64,000 nucleotides of DNA from SYIM01 sp041182885. GTDB lineage: Bacteria > Pseudomonadota > Gammaproteobacteria > Burkholderiales > Burkholderiaceae_E. The stretch spans positions 1 to 64,000 of the forward strand of contig JBMSQB010000008.1 in assembly GCA_049423065.1 (NCBI GenBank), written 5' to 3'. The stretch's first letter is position 1. Every line of letters starts with the position of its first letter. Below, in pieces: positions 17,301 to 25,648 of the stretch. The translations under genes were made by a program, and so were the position numbers. Under the pieces are notes generated by a model. That model was not told where the DNA came from. It did not search any database and was given only the letters and a program-made list of their open reading frames with translations.

Positions 17301-17929
17301 CCATTTCTGCCCTGGGGCCAGTCAATCTGGCCGCACTTGACGAGCTGAGCCAGGCAAGCGAGCGCCAAGGTTTCCTTCGGGCGCAGCTTGCCGACCTCAA
17401 TGAAGCGATTACCACCCTTGAAGATGCCATCCGGAAAATCGATCGCGAGACCCGCACCCTGCTGCGCGAAACCTACGACACGGTGAACGGACATTTTGGC
17501 GAGTTGTTCCCGCGTCTGTTTGGTGGGGGCGAGGCGCGACTCATCCTCACCGGGGAAGAAATCCTTGACGCGGGTCTTCAGGTGATGGCGCAGCCGCCAG
17601 GCAAGCGCAACACCTCGATTCACTTGCTTTCGGGTGGCGAAAAGGCGCTCACCGCCATTGCTCTGGTATTTTCGCTTTTTCAGATCAATCCGGCGCCGTT
17701 CTGCCTGCTTGACGAGGTCGATGCGCCGCTTGACGACTCCAATACCGAACGCTACGCAGAAATGGTTCGTGCAATGTCGGCCCAGACCCAGTTCCTGTTC
17801 ATCACGCACAACAAAATCGCCATGGAATTCGCCGAGCAGCTGATTGGCGTCACCATGCAGGAGAAGGGCGTGTCGCGCCTGGTGGCGGTCGACCTCGAGG
17901 CGGCGGCGAACTTCGCCAAGGCAGCATGA
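14399..17929 (+). CDS. smc: Chromosome partition protein SMC
   Basis: ATPase core of the chromosome-organising SMC-ScpAB complex, 1176 residues. Visible are Walker A GPNGCGKS (31-38), a coiled coil rich in Arg/Glu/Ala (about 170-500 and 660-1000), a globular hinge (about 505-640), the signature LSGGEKAL (about 1075-1082) and Walker B CLLDEVDAPLDD (about 1101-1112). The open frame extends back to a GTG at 14357, but GGGAG five bases before the GTG at 14399 and the family N-terminus RLKQVKLSGFKSFV fix this start. The stop overlaps the zipA-like gene by ATGA. A TATTAT at 14342-14347 is a possible -10. Confidence 0.96.
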   Translation: MRLKQVKLSGFKSFVEPTSFEVPGKLVGIVGPNGCGKSNIIDAVRWVLGETKASELRGESMQDVIFSGTTSRKASARASVELVFDNSLGRIGGSWGQFAELSVRRVLGRDGQSIYSINNQVVRRRDVHDLFLGTGLGPRAYAIIGQGTISRIIESRPEELRVFLEEAAGVSRYRERRRETEGRLADTRENLTRVEDILRELNDQIGRLERQAELAARFRELESDRDAKQRMLWILRRDDAVAEQSRIAGQIAAASNAIEERQAELRRLESELESVRASHYAAGDEVHAAQGRLYDVNAEVARLESDIRVVAQTQGQLRERLDSLAQQAQRAKALLDSTEAERGDAVARLETDREQAETLAAVCVQLSDAYPDAEARVREARVSLEAARALAAQSSQAIELSALRQRNAQNSLESLQIRRDRLKLELAQLASVDPGELEHQRESVAAAEELEAQLQQSLEDADRHWRELDAARAPAQQALREAEASLARIDARLSALRQLQQRLESQSKIQPWLERHGLERLTRLHPRLRIEPGWEAAFEATLRERVHALELTGISMLAALASDPPPAKVAFFAGDHVAPPPAARSAELKPLSSLANCPDAGVQAMLHDMLAHCFVAESLEEAFSRRSSLPAGGQFVVREGHQVGRFSASLHAADTEAEGLLARLHEIDNLAREQRAQQMLVDDARGVAVRTEAGAADAQRQLAVLREDHARALRELSTLRLNAQRLEQESARLAGSRERISSELDDIARQSTDFETTLEALAGEFDSLDAQLGETQQRAEEQQFMLEEAESALDRQREQVRQAEADAREADFAVRSTEALIERLNASADTARAQLQSAGDERALLEARLGDISDTEARDALQSSLANRVQAEAALGAARQRLDDISQTLRAGDEARLTAERAQEPLRERLHALQLDEQAARINAEQFATQLVEAQVDEAAEVSLRERFAESSPKPSWLQGEVTRLSNAISALGPVNLAALDELSQASERQGFLRAQLADLNEAITTLEDAIRKIDRETRTLLRETYDTVNGHFGELFPRLFGGGEARLILTGEEILDAGLQVMAQPPGKRNTSIHLLSGGEKALTAIALVFSLFQINPAPFCLLDEVDAPLDDSNTERYAEMVRAMSAQTQFLFITHNKIAMEFAEQLIGVTMQEKGVSRLVAVDLEAAANFAKAA

Positions 17930-19440
17930 TCGACAGCCTGACCGTCAGCATCCTGCTCTTTGTCGCCCTGGCTATCGGTGCGGTTGTGGCCTTCGATGCC
18001 TGGCGTGCATGGCGGCTGCGCAGGCTCTCGGTGCGCGACGAGGCACCCGGCGAGGCCAGGCGTCCGGCCCGGTCAGAGCCCAAACGGCCCGATCAAGCCG
18101 TAGCGGCGGTCGGGACCCCGTCCTCGGGAGCCAGCCCCAGCCGGGGAGAGCCCAGTCTGGGGCCGTCCTTGGCGCGCGGCGAGCCCAGCCTTGGTATGAC
18201 CGACGTGCAGCCCGATGCCCCGGTGCGTGCCGAGCCGCAACTGGGCCTGATGGATGCCTCCTCCCCCCACTTGCCCGAAACATCCCGGCATCAGCGGTCC
18301 CGCGCGGACGTCTCGTCAACGCCTGCGGCGCCGTCTGGAGAGGCGTCGGCCGCGATGGAGCGCGTAGCTGCCACCGAGCATCCGGTGGCGCCTGCCTCAC
18401 CCTTCGAATATGTCGACTCCCGGCCTGTATTCACCGCGCAGCCGCGCGCCGGAGCGAGCCCGCATGCAGCGGCGGTGTCCCCGACCGAGCCTCCCCCAGT
18501 CGGGCAAACGCGCGTCGAGACGCGTGCCGCCCCGCCGGTTTCGCCTGCGCAGCACGCGCAAGACGAATTTCGACGCGATCGCCCTGCTGCAGCGGTTCCT
18601 TCGGCCACGCGCCATGTAGCGACGGATGCAAGCCCGGTCGGCGCGCCTGAGGGGGCGAGCGGTATATTGTCCGACCGCACCGATTGCATTGCGCTGCTTC
18701 GGTTTGTTCAGCCGGTTCCCGCCGAGAAGCTGGTGTCGCTCGGTCAGTCATTCAGGCGCTCTGGCAGCAAGCCCGTCATGCTCGAAGTCCTGGGCGTATC
18801 ACCTTCAATCGATGGATGGCATCTGCCGCGCGCGGGCGATTCCTGCAGCGCCGCACGATTCGGGTTGCTGCTCGCCAATCGGGCCGGTCCGCTCAATGCG
18901 CTCGAATACACCGATTTTGCCCAGCGTATTCGCGAGCTTGCCGCGTCGCTTGGCGTGGGCGTTGAAATTGGCGACATGGCGAATGTGCTGGCGCGTGCCC
19001 GTACGCTGGATTCCGAGAGTGCCCGTCTCGACGCCCAGGTGTGCATCAATGTCGATGCTGCCGAAACCCTGGGCCCGGCCCAGCTTGCGTCGTTGGCGGG
19101 CCCGCTTGCAGTCGTCGAGCGTGGCAACAACCGGTACGCGCGGCTGGGGCCCCGGGGTGAAACGATTTTTTCGGTTGCGCTGGGCGAACAATCCAATCGC
19201 CTCAGCTTCCTGCTGGATGTGCCGAGGGTCGCGCCAGATGCGCGGCCCTTTGCCGCCATGGTCGAATGTGTTCGCATCACTGCCCGCAGGCTGCCCGGCC
19301 GGATCATTGATGACAGCGGCAAACCGCTCACAGACCGCGGCATCGAGGCCATCATGACGCAGCTCGATGAGCGCTGCGCGGCGCTCGCTGCTGCCGGGCT
19401 TGCTCCCGGGTCGGCAACCGCGCTTCGGGTATTCAATTAG
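17926..19440 (+). CDS. zipA: ZipA-like cell division protein
   Basis: Likely inner-membrane partner of FtsZ, 504 residues. An N-terminal membrane anchor (about 5-27, LTVSILLFVALAIGAVVAF) is followed by a basic juxtamembrane stretch and a long Pro/Ala/Ser-rich linker (about 45-245). A folded C-terminal domain (about 255-504) resembles the ZipA FtsZ-binding domain (VLEVLGV, WHLPRAGD, TDFAQRIRELAASLG). The linker contains three imperfect copies of a GEPSLG motif (about residues 69-109). Position directly after smc with ATGA overlap is where betaproteobacterial zipA-like genes occur. The usual downstream neighbour ligA is missing here. Divergent ZipA homologues are hard to assign by eye, hence moderate confidence. 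Confidence 0.78.
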   Translation: MIDSLTVSILLFVALAIGAVVAFDAWRAWRLRRLSVRDEAPGEARRPARSEPKRPDQAVAAVGTPSSGASPSRGEPSLGPSLARGEPSLGMTDVQPDAPVRAEPQLGLMDASSPHLPETSRHQRSRADVSSTPAAPSGEASAAMERVAATEHPVAPASPFEYVDSRPVFTAQPRAGASPHAAAVSPTEPPPVGQTRVETRAAPPVSPAQHAQDEFRRDRPAAAVPSATRHVATDASPVGAPEGASGILSDRTDCIALLRFVQPVPAEKLVSLGQSFRRSGSKPVMLEVLGVSPSIDGWHLPRAGDSCSAARFGLLLANRAGPLNALEYTDFAQRIRELAASLGVGVEIGDMANVLARARTLDSESARLDAQVCINVDAAETLGPAQLASLAGPLAVVERGNNRYARLGPRGETIFSVALGEQSNRLSFLLDVPRVAPDARPFAAMVECVRITARRLPGRIIDDSGKPLTDRGIEAIMTQLDERCAALAAAGLAPGSATALRVFN

Positions 19441-19452
19441 CAAGGCGAGAGC

Positions 19453-20208
19453 ATGCTCGCGGTCATTGGTGGGAGCGGCCTCTATCAGCTCGAGGAACTG
19501 CGCCAGCCCGTCCGGCTCAGCATCGAAACCCCGTGGGGCGCGCCGTCCGACACCCTGACGCGCGGGGCCTGGGGGGCGCGAGAGGTGCTCTTCATTGCAC
19601 GTCATGCGCGAGACCATCGCGTTCCGCCCCACCGCATCAACTATCGCGCGAATATCTGGGCGCTGCGCGAAGCCGGCGCGAGCCAGATCATCGCTGTCGC
19701 TGCGGTGGGCGGTATCGCGCCGGAGTGTTCGCCGGGCATGCTGGTGGTGCCAGACCAGCTCATCGACTACACGAGCGGGCGCGAGGCCACCTTTTTCGAC
19801 GGCACCGAGAACAGCGTTGTGCATGTCGATTTCACCGAACCCTACGATGCCCGGCTCCGCGCAGCCCTGGCGAGCGGCGCCCGACGGCTGGGTTTGCCGC
19901 TGATTGAAGGGGGCGTCTACGGCTGCACCAACGGCCCCCGACTGGAAACTGCCGCCGAAATCGGCCGCATGGGGCGAGACGGCTGCACCCTGGTTGGCAT
20001 GACCGGCATGCCCGAGGCGGCGCTCGCCCGCGAACTGGGGCTGCCTTACGCCTGCCTCGCTGTGGTGGCGAATGCCGCCGCGGGCCTGGCAGCCAGCAGC
20101 GAGAGTGTCTCGATTGACGCGATCATGGCCACGCTGGCCCAGTCGATGGGCGATGTCCGCCGACTGCTTGCGGCGCTTTGCGAAGCGCAGACAGCCCTAT
20201 CGGGTTGA
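19453..20208 (+). CDS. S-methyl-5'-thioinosine phosphorylase (MTAP/PNP family)
   Basis: Phosphorolysis of a 5'-methylthio-nucleoside in methionine salvage, 251 residues. N-terminal VIGGSGLYQL is the phosphate-binding loop. Later blocks are IETPWGAPS, FIARHARDHRVPPHRINYRANIWALREAG, the active-site TNGPRLETAAEI segment and VGMTGMPEAALARELGLPYA. The overall pattern is very close to my recollection of Pseudomonas aeruginosa methylthioinosine phosphorylase (MTIP) rather than human-type MTAP, so methylthioinosine, made by a deaminase elsewhere, is the likelier substrate. It starts 12 bases after the zipA-like stop and ends 3 bases before the convergent glnD stop. Confidence 0.85.
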   Translation: MLAVIGGSGLYQLEELRQPVRLSIETPWGAPSDTLTRGAWGAREVLFIARHARDHRVPPHRINYRANIWALREAGASQIIAVAAVGGIAPECSPGMLVVPDQLIDYTSGREATFFDGTENSVVHVDFTEPYDARLRAALASGARRLGLPLIEGGVYGCTNGPRLETAAEIGRMGRDGCTLVGMTGMPEAALARELGLPYACLAVVANAAAGLAASSESVSIDAIMATLAQSMGDVRRLLAALCEAQTALSG

Positions 20209-20211
20209 TGC

Positions 20212-22767
20212 TCAGTTGAGCGCGGCAAGCAATTCGCTCTCGAACTCCAGCGTTCCTCGCGGCTGACTGAATACCGGTCCCTGCACCACCAGAACGTCTT
20301 CCACCCGCTCACCCAGCGTCATGATCCGGGCACTGACCAGGCTGACCTGATGCCGGCTCATGACGCGCGCCACGCTGTAGAGCAGACCGGTGCGGTCATT
20401 GGCGGTGATGGAAAGCAGATGGCGTCCGCCACGTTCGTCGGGCCGCAGGTCGACGGTGGGTGTGACCGGAAAATAGCGCGAGCGCCTGGACAGGCGACCG
20501 CGCACAGGAGCGGGCAGGGCGCCCGGGCCGCGCAGTGCATCCGCCAGCTCGCGCTCAACCAGGCTCAGTCTTTCGCGATAGCCCATTTGCGCATGCGGGT
20601 CGACCACCAGAAAGCTGTCGAGTGCGTCGCCGTCGGGGGTCGTGTGAATCTGTGCATCCAGCACCGACAGGTGGTGGCTGTCGAAATAGCCGCAGATCCG
20701 GGCAAAGAGATCGGTCTGGTCGCGGGTGTAGACCACCACCTGGAAGCCTTCGCCAATGGGCGCCATCCGCGCACGGACCATGGCGCCGTCCCGATGGGCG
20801 GCGCCCGCAAGCACCCGGGCGTGCCAGGCAATGTCAACCGGGTCGGTGCGCAGAAAATAGGAGATGCCCAGTCGGGTCCAGAAGCCGCTGTAGCGCTCGG
20901 GGTCGATGGCCTGCAGGTTGAGCAACCGAACGGCTTCGGCGCGACGGTTGTCGAGCATGGCTCCTGCGTTGGGGGCCTCACCGGCGAGGTGGCGACGGGC
21001 TGCGCGGTACAGGTCCTCGAGAAGCTTTGCTTTCCAGGCGTTCCAGACCTTCGGGCTGGTGCCTCGAATATCGGCAACCGTGAGCAGGTAGAGGCAGGTG
21101 AGGCGTTCCTCGCTCTTGACCAGATCGCTGAAACGGCTGATCACCTGGGGGTCAGAGAGGTCCTGTTTCTGCGCGATCGAGGACATGGTGAGGTGGTGCT
21201 CCACCAGAAACTCCACCAGCTCGCGGTCGGCATCGGTGATCCCGTGGGCATGGCAGAAACGGCGCGCATCGAGCCGCCCCAACGACGAATGGTCACCGCC
21301 GCGACCCTTTGCAATATCGTGAAACAGTGCAGCCACCACCAGCAGCCATGGGGACCGGACGCTGGACATCAGCTGACTGCAAAACGGATATTCGTGCGCA
21401 TGCTCGGCCATCGCAAAGCGGCGAAGGTTCCGAACCACCATCAGGATGTGCTGGTCGACGGTGTACACATGAAACAGATCGTGCTGCATCTGGCCGACGA
21501 TTCGCCGAAACACCGGCAGGTACCGTCCCAGCACCGACCACTGGTTCATCTGTCGCAGGCCGCGGGTGACACCATGTTCGGCCTTGAGAAATTCCAGGAA
21601 CAGCAACCGGTTCTGAGGCGACTGGCGGAATGCAGCATCGATTCTCGTACGGGCACGCCAGATTGCGCGCAGCGTGAGGGCGCTCATGCCGTGCAGTTCC
21701 CGGTGGCGGGTGAGCACCAGGAACGCCCGCAGAATGGCCGACGGCTCGCGTTCAAACAGAGCGGGGTCGACAATGTCGAGCAGGCCGCCGCGATTGACGA
21801 ACTCCGCATCAACGGGCTCAGGCTCGCCGGCGGCAGGCGGCGCGAGTCGTTCGCGAAGATCCTGGAGCAGGAGGCTGCTCAGCTGGACCACCGCCTTGGC
21901 CGCCCAGTAGTAGCGCTGCATCAGCGATTCGGATGCCTGTCGTGCATCGGCGCCGCCGAATCCGAGCGCGGTGCTGACCTGGGCCTGCAGGTCGAATACC
22001 AGCCGGTCTTCGCGCCGCCCAGAGATCACATGGAGCGACGCACGGATGCGCTTGAGCATCCGCTCGTTGTGGCGGATCTGACGGAGTTCGGTCTCGCTGA
22101 TCAGGTTGCCGCGGGCCAGGTCGGCCCAGCTCGCACCGAGGCCAGCGGCTCGACTGATCCAGAGAATCAGTTGCAGATCGCGCAGGCCGCCTGGGCTTTC
22201 CTTGCTGTTGGGCTCCAGGCTGTAAGGCGTATCCTCGAAGCGCGTGTGGCGCTGGCGCATCTCGAGAAGTTTCCTGGAAAAGAACAGCGAAGGATCAAGC
22301 TCGCTTTCCAGCCGCTTTCCCAGCTGGTCGAATGCCTCCCGTTTGCCGGCGAGAAAACGTCGCTCGATCAGGCTGGTTTGTACGGTGATATCGCCGCGCG
22401 ATTCGTCCAGGCATTCGTCCACGCTTCTGACGCTGTGGCCGATTTGAAGACCGAGGTCCCAGCATGCGCTGATGAACCGCTCGAGAATCGCAGCCTCGTC
22501 CGGCGCCGGATGGTCTGCGATGATCAGCAGGTCGACGTCGGAATGAGGAAAGAGTTCACCCCGCCCATAACCGCCAATTGCCGCGAGCGTAAAACGGGCG
22601 GGCACCGCACTGCTTTGCCAGAGCGTGCGAAGGAGCCGGTCTGTCGCCCGGCACAGTGAGGACAGCAGGCGGTCGGGGTTTCGCGATGATTTGAACTGCT
22701 CGACCGACGAGTCAACTGCGGCCCGATGCGACTGCCGCAGTTCGCCAAGCTCGGCCGCCGAAATCAT
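20212..22767 (-). CDS. glnD: Bifunctional PII uridylyltransferase/uridylyl-removing enzyme GlnD
   Basis: Primary nitrogen sensor that uridylylates or deuridylylates PII proteins in response to glutamine. In 851 residues the domains run: nucleotidyltransferase with GGYGRGELFPHSDVD (about 65-79), a helical linker, an HD hydrolase domain with HDIAKGRGGDHSSLG, and two C-terminal ACT domains (glutamine sensing; QVVVYTRDQTDLFARI and LLSITANDRTGLLYSV). The open frame reaches 22806, but that would overlap map; ATG 22767 lies 2 bases after the map stop and begins the family N-terminus. Cotranscribed with map. Confidence 0.95.
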   Translation of the reverse strand: MISAAELGELRQSHRAAVDSSVEQFKSSRNPDRLLSSLCRATDRLLRTLWQSSAVPARFTLAAIGGYGRGELFPHSDVDLLIIADHPAPDEAAILERFISACWDLGLQIGHSVRSVDECLDESRGDITVQTSLIERRFLAGKREAFDQLGKRLESELDPSLFFSRKLLEMRQRHTRFEDTPYSLEPNSKESPGGLRDLQLILWISRAAGLGASWADLARGNLISETELRQIRHNERMLKRIRASLHVISGRREDRLVFDLQAQVSTALGFGGADARQASESLMQRYYWAAKAVVQLSSLLLQDLRERLAPPAAGEPEPVDAEFVNRGGLLDIVDPALFEREPSAILRAFLVLTRHRELHGMSALTLRAIWRARTRIDAAFRQSPQNRLLFLEFLKAEHGVTRGLRQMNQWSVLGRYLPVFRRIVGQMQHDLFHVYTVDQHILMVVRNLRRFAMAEHAHEYPFCSQLMSSVRSPWLLVVAALFHDIAKGRGGDHSSLGRLDARRFCHAHGITDADRELVEFLVEHHLTMSSIAQKQDLSDPQVISRFSDLVKSEERLTCLYLLTVADIRGTSPKVWNAWKAKLLEDLYRAARRHLAGEAPNAGAMLDNRRAEAVRLLNLQAIDPERYSGFWTRLGISYFLRTDPVDIAWHARVLAGAAHRDGAMVRARMAPIGEGFQVVVYTRDQTDLFARICGYFDSHHLSVLDAQIHTTPDGDALDSFLVVDPHAQMGYRERLSLVERELADALRGPGALPAPVRGRLSRRSRYFPVTPTVDLRPDERGGRHLLSITANDRTGLLYSVARVMSRHQVSLVSARIMTLGERVEDVLVVQGPVFSQPRGTLEFESELLAALN

Positions 22768-22769
22768 GA

Positions 22770-23576
22770 TCAGGCCACCGACTCGCTCGCCGGTTGGACA
22801 GGGCACTGTTCGGATACGGTAAGCACCTCAAAACCATGCTCGGTAACAAGTACCGTGTGCTCCCACTGGGCCGACAGGCTGTGGTCACGGGTGACGATTG
22901 TCCACCCATCTCCCAGCTCACGAACATCACGCTTGCCGGCATTGATCATCGGTTCAATCGTGAAGATCATGCCCGGCTCGAGCCGCTCGCCTGTGCCAGG
23001 GCGTCCGTAGTGAAGCACCTGGGGTTCCTCATGGAACCGGCGCCCGATGCCATGCCCGCAGAACTCGCGCACGATCGAATACCCGCATCCCTCGGCATAG
23101 CGCTGAATTGCATGGCCGATATCGCCAAGCGTTGCGCCGGGCTTGACCTGCTCAATGCCCAGCCACATGGCGCGGAAGGTGATGTCGCAGAGGCGGCGTG
23201 CGGCAATAGAAGGCTCGCCAACACAGAACATGCGGCTGGTGTCGCCATGAAAGCCGTCCTTGATCACCGTGATGTCGAGGTTGACGATATCGCCGCTCTT
23301 CAGCACCCGCGCACCGGGAATGCCGTGGCAGACCTGATGGTTGACCGAAGCGCAGATCGATTTGGGATAGGGCGAGTAGCCGGGCGGCGCGTAGTTGAGC
23401 GGCGCGGGAATCGTGCCCTGGACGTTCACCATGTAGTCGTGGCACATGCGGTCGAGCTCGCCAGTGGTGATGCCCGGCCGGACATGCGGGGTGATGAAAT
23501 CAAGCACCTCGCTGGCCAGGCGTCCGGCCACGCGCATGGCGGCGATGTCTTCGGATGATTTGAGTTGGATAGTCAT
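22770..23576 (-). CDS. map: Methionine aminopeptidase type I
   Basis: Removes initiator methionine from nascent proteins. The 268-residue pita-bread fold has the five metal ligands in register with E. coli MAP, each shifted by four: Asp101, Asp112, His175, Glu208 and Glu239 (LDITVIKDGFHGDTS, CGHGIG, TIEPM, QWEHT). The N-terminus MTIQLKSSEDIAAMRVAGRLA is typical. Divergent from rpsB, as in most proteobacteria, and followed closely by glnD. Confidence 0.97.
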   Translation of the reverse strand: MTIQLKSSEDIAAMRVAGRLASEVLDFITPHVRPGITTGELDRMCHDYMVNVQGTIPAPLNYAPPGYSPYPKSICASVNHQVCHGIPGARVLKSGDIVNLDITVIKDGFHGDTSRMFCVGEPSIAARRLCDITFRAMWLGIEQVKPGATLGDIGHAIQRYAEGCGYSIVREFCGHGIGRRFHEEPQVLHYGRPGTGERLEPGMIFTIEPMINAGKRDVRELGDGWTIVTRDHSLSAQWEHTVLVTEHGFEVLTVSEQCPVQPASESVA

Positions 23577-23626
23577 GCTAAGATTATAGGTTAGCTGTTA
23601 CCCCCGCGCTTTCGGCGAACAGGGTG

Positions 23627-23698
23627 CTGCACAGGCTCTCATCACGGACACACGCTCGTTCAACGCGTGTCCTGAGTGGTCAGGGCTCTGCAGTTTTT
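23627..23698 (+). promoter_or_regulatory. Candidate structured rpsB leader with attenuator-like end
   Basis: Between map and rpsB, three nested pairings can be drawn: CTGCA (23627-23631) with TGCAG (23689-23693); CTCA (23638-23641) with TGAG (23673-23676); and GGACAC (23646-23651) with GTGTCC (23667-23672) plus a GC pair. Five T follow directly (23694-23698), as in an intrinsic terminator. The rpsB leader is a known autoregulatory target of protein S2 in enterobacteria. Whether this RNA does the same here is inference. Confidence 0.45.
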
Positions 23699-23756
23699 CC
23701 GCTCCTTCCAGGGTGGATCGCCAGAAGCGTAAGACTCAACCCCCAAGGAGATGTTT

Positions 23757-24506
23757 ATGTCCGCCACCATGCGGCAAATGCTCGAGGCTGGAGTTCACTT
23801 CGGCCACCAGACGCGGTTCTGGAACCCCCGGATGGCCCCTTACATCTACGGCCATCGCAACAAGATCCACATCGTCAATCTTGAGAAAACCCTCGGGCTT
23901 TATCAGGAAGCGATGAAGTATCTCAAACAGCTGTCCTCCAACCGCGGCACGGTGCTGTTCGTGGGCACCAAGCGCCAGGCCCGTGAAATCATGGCCGAAG
24001 AGGCGCAACGCGCCGGCATGCCCTATGTTGATCACCGCTGGCTGGGCGGAATGCTCACCAACTTCAAGACCGTCAAGACCTCGATCAAGCGGCTGAAGGA
24101 CATGGAAGTGATGATCGCAGAGGGTGGCGTTGAGCGGTTGTCCAAGAAAGAATCTCTGCTTTTCCAGCGCGAGCTCGACAAGCTGAACCGCAGCCTGGGT
24201 GGCATCAAGGACATGGGCGGCCTGCCCGATGCACTTTTTGTGGTCGATGTCGGTTACCACAAAATTGCCGTCACCGAAGCTGCAAAGCTCGGCATTCCCG
24301 TGGTGGGGGTGGTCGATACCAACCACTCGCCCGAGGGGATTTCATACGTCATTCCGGGTAATGACGACTCGGGCAAGGCCATTCGCCTCTATGCACGTGG
24401 CGCGGCTGATGCCATTCTCGACGGGCGCAGCAGCGCACTCCAGGAGGTCGTGAAAGCGGCCAGCGAAGAGGAAGAATTCGTCGAGGTCGAGGGCGAGGAG
24501 GCCTGA
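23757..24506 (+). CDS. rpsB: 30S ribosomal protein S2
   Basis: Structural protein of the small ribosomal subunit, 249 residues. Family blocks visible are MLEAGVHFGHQTRFWNPRM, IHIVNLEKT, DHRWLGGMLTNFKT and the PDALFVVDV ... GIPVVGVVDTNHSPEGISYVIPGNDDS region. Two in-frame ATGs exist at 23751 and 23757. AAGGAG abuts the first with no spacing and lies six bases from the second, so 23757 is the start. First gene of the rpsB-tsf-pyrH-frr series. A GC-rich repeat (GGGC/GCCC, about 24517-24536) between rpsB and tsf could be the partial attenuator known in other bacteria, not proven. Confidence 0.98.
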   Translation: MSATMRQMLEAGVHFGHQTRFWNPRMAPYIYGHRNKIHIVNLEKTLGLYQEAMKYLKQLSSNRGTVLFVGTKRQAREIMAEEAQRAGMPYVDHRWLGGMLTNFKTVKTSIKRLKDMEVMIAEGGVERLSKKESLLFQRELDKLNRSLGGIKDMGGLPDALFVVDVGYHKIAVTEAAKLGIPVVGVVDTNHSPEGISYVIPGNDDSGKAIRLYARGAADAILDGRSSALQEVVKAASEEEEFVEVEGEEA

Positions 24507-24631
24507 CGCCTCCGGCGGGCAGCCCCCAGGGCGCCCGTCATTTTCCTGTTGTCACTCTGCGCCGCCCGGCAGGATGCCGGCTCGGCCCAGCAGGGCTTTG
24601 AGGTATTCCACTGAATTCGGAGGACAAGGCG

Positions 24632-25522
24632 ATGGCTGAAATCACCGCTGGCATGGTCAAGGAACTACGCGAAAAAACGGATGCACCCATGATGGAGTGC
24701 AAGAAGGCGCTTACCGAGGCAGGTGGCGATCTGGCAAAAGCCGAGGAAATTCTGCGCGTACGGCTGGGCAACAAGGCAAGCAAGGCTGCCTCGCGCGTCA
24801 CTGCCGAGGGCGTGGTTGGCGTTCACATCAGCGGCGACGGACGTGAGGCTGCGATCGTCGAACTCAATTGCGAAACCGACTTCGTCGCCAAAAACGACGA
24901 CTTTCTCGCTTTCTCGTCGCGGCTTGCGAAGCTGGTGGCAGAGTCGGCACCGGCCGATGTTGCCGCATTGTCCGCATTGCCGTTTGACGGCTCGACCGTT
25001 GAGGCGGTCCGCACCACGCTGATCGGCAAGATCGGCGAGAACATGTCGATCCGCCGCTTCCACCGCGTCTCGGCTGAGGGGCGCGTGGTGAGCTATGTCC
25101 ACGGTGGCGCAAAGATCGGCGTGCTGCTCGATCTGGTGGGCGGTGATGAAACCCTTGCGCGCGACATCGCCATGCATATCGCGGCAGCCAAGCCCAAAGC
25201 GCTGTCGCGCGATGGCGTGTCGGCCGACCTCATCGATACCGAGCGCCGGATCGCCCGCGAAAAGGCGGCGGAGTCGGGCAAGCCCGCAGAGATCGTCGAG
25301 AAGATGGTCGAAGGCAGCGTTCAAAAGTTCCTCAAGGAAGTCACGCTCCTGGGCCAGCCTTTCGTCAAGGACGACAAGCAGACCATCGAGCAACTGCTGA
25401 AATCCCGGGGTGCCCGGGTGGCTTCGTTCACGCTCTATCTGGTGGGCGAGGGGATCGAGCGCAAGCAGACCGACTTTGCGGCCGAGGTGGCGGCACAGGC
25501 CGCTGCCGCAGCCGCGCGCTGA
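24632..25522 (+). CDS. tsf: Translation elongation factor Ts
   Basis: Guanine nucleotide exchange factor for EF-Tu, 296 residues. The N-terminal UBA-like domain (VKELREKTDAPMMECKKAL) is followed by the core with NCETDFVAKND, the conserved TDFV that inserts into EF-Tu, and the coiled-coil and C-terminal module (GQPFVKDDKQTI). A strong GGAGG lies 9 bases before the ATG. It lies 125 bases after rpsB in the same direction. Confidence 0.98.
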   Translation: MAEITAGMVKELREKTDAPMMECKKALTEAGGDLAKAEEILRVRLGNKASKAASRVTAEGVVGVHISGDGREAAIVELNCETDFVAKNDDFLAFSSRLAKLVAESAPADVAALSALPFDGSTVEAVRTTLIGKIGENMSIRRFHRVSAEGRVVSYVHGGAKIGVLLDLVGGDETLARDIAMHIAAAKPKALSRDGVSADLIDTERRIAREKAAESGKPAEIVEKMVEGSVQKFLKEVTLLGQPFVKDDKQTIEQLLKSRGARVASFTLYLVGEGIERKQTDFAAEVAAQAAAAAAR

Positions 25523-25648
25523 TGCAACGGGCAGCGCGGACACCCGCCCGCCTGCCCGACTTCTCCCGCCGGAATGGCGCATAATGCTCGGGTTTGCCGA
25601 CTGAAGGCATCGGCCCCGGGTCGGCGTGAACCGCGCTGAGGTCAAACC

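Noticed and set aside
20350..22659. A 769-residue open frame on the plus strand
   Set aside because: Fully antisense to glnD, whose nucleotidyltransferase, HD and ACT motifs are intact. The translation is rich in Arg, His and Gln without any recognisable fold.
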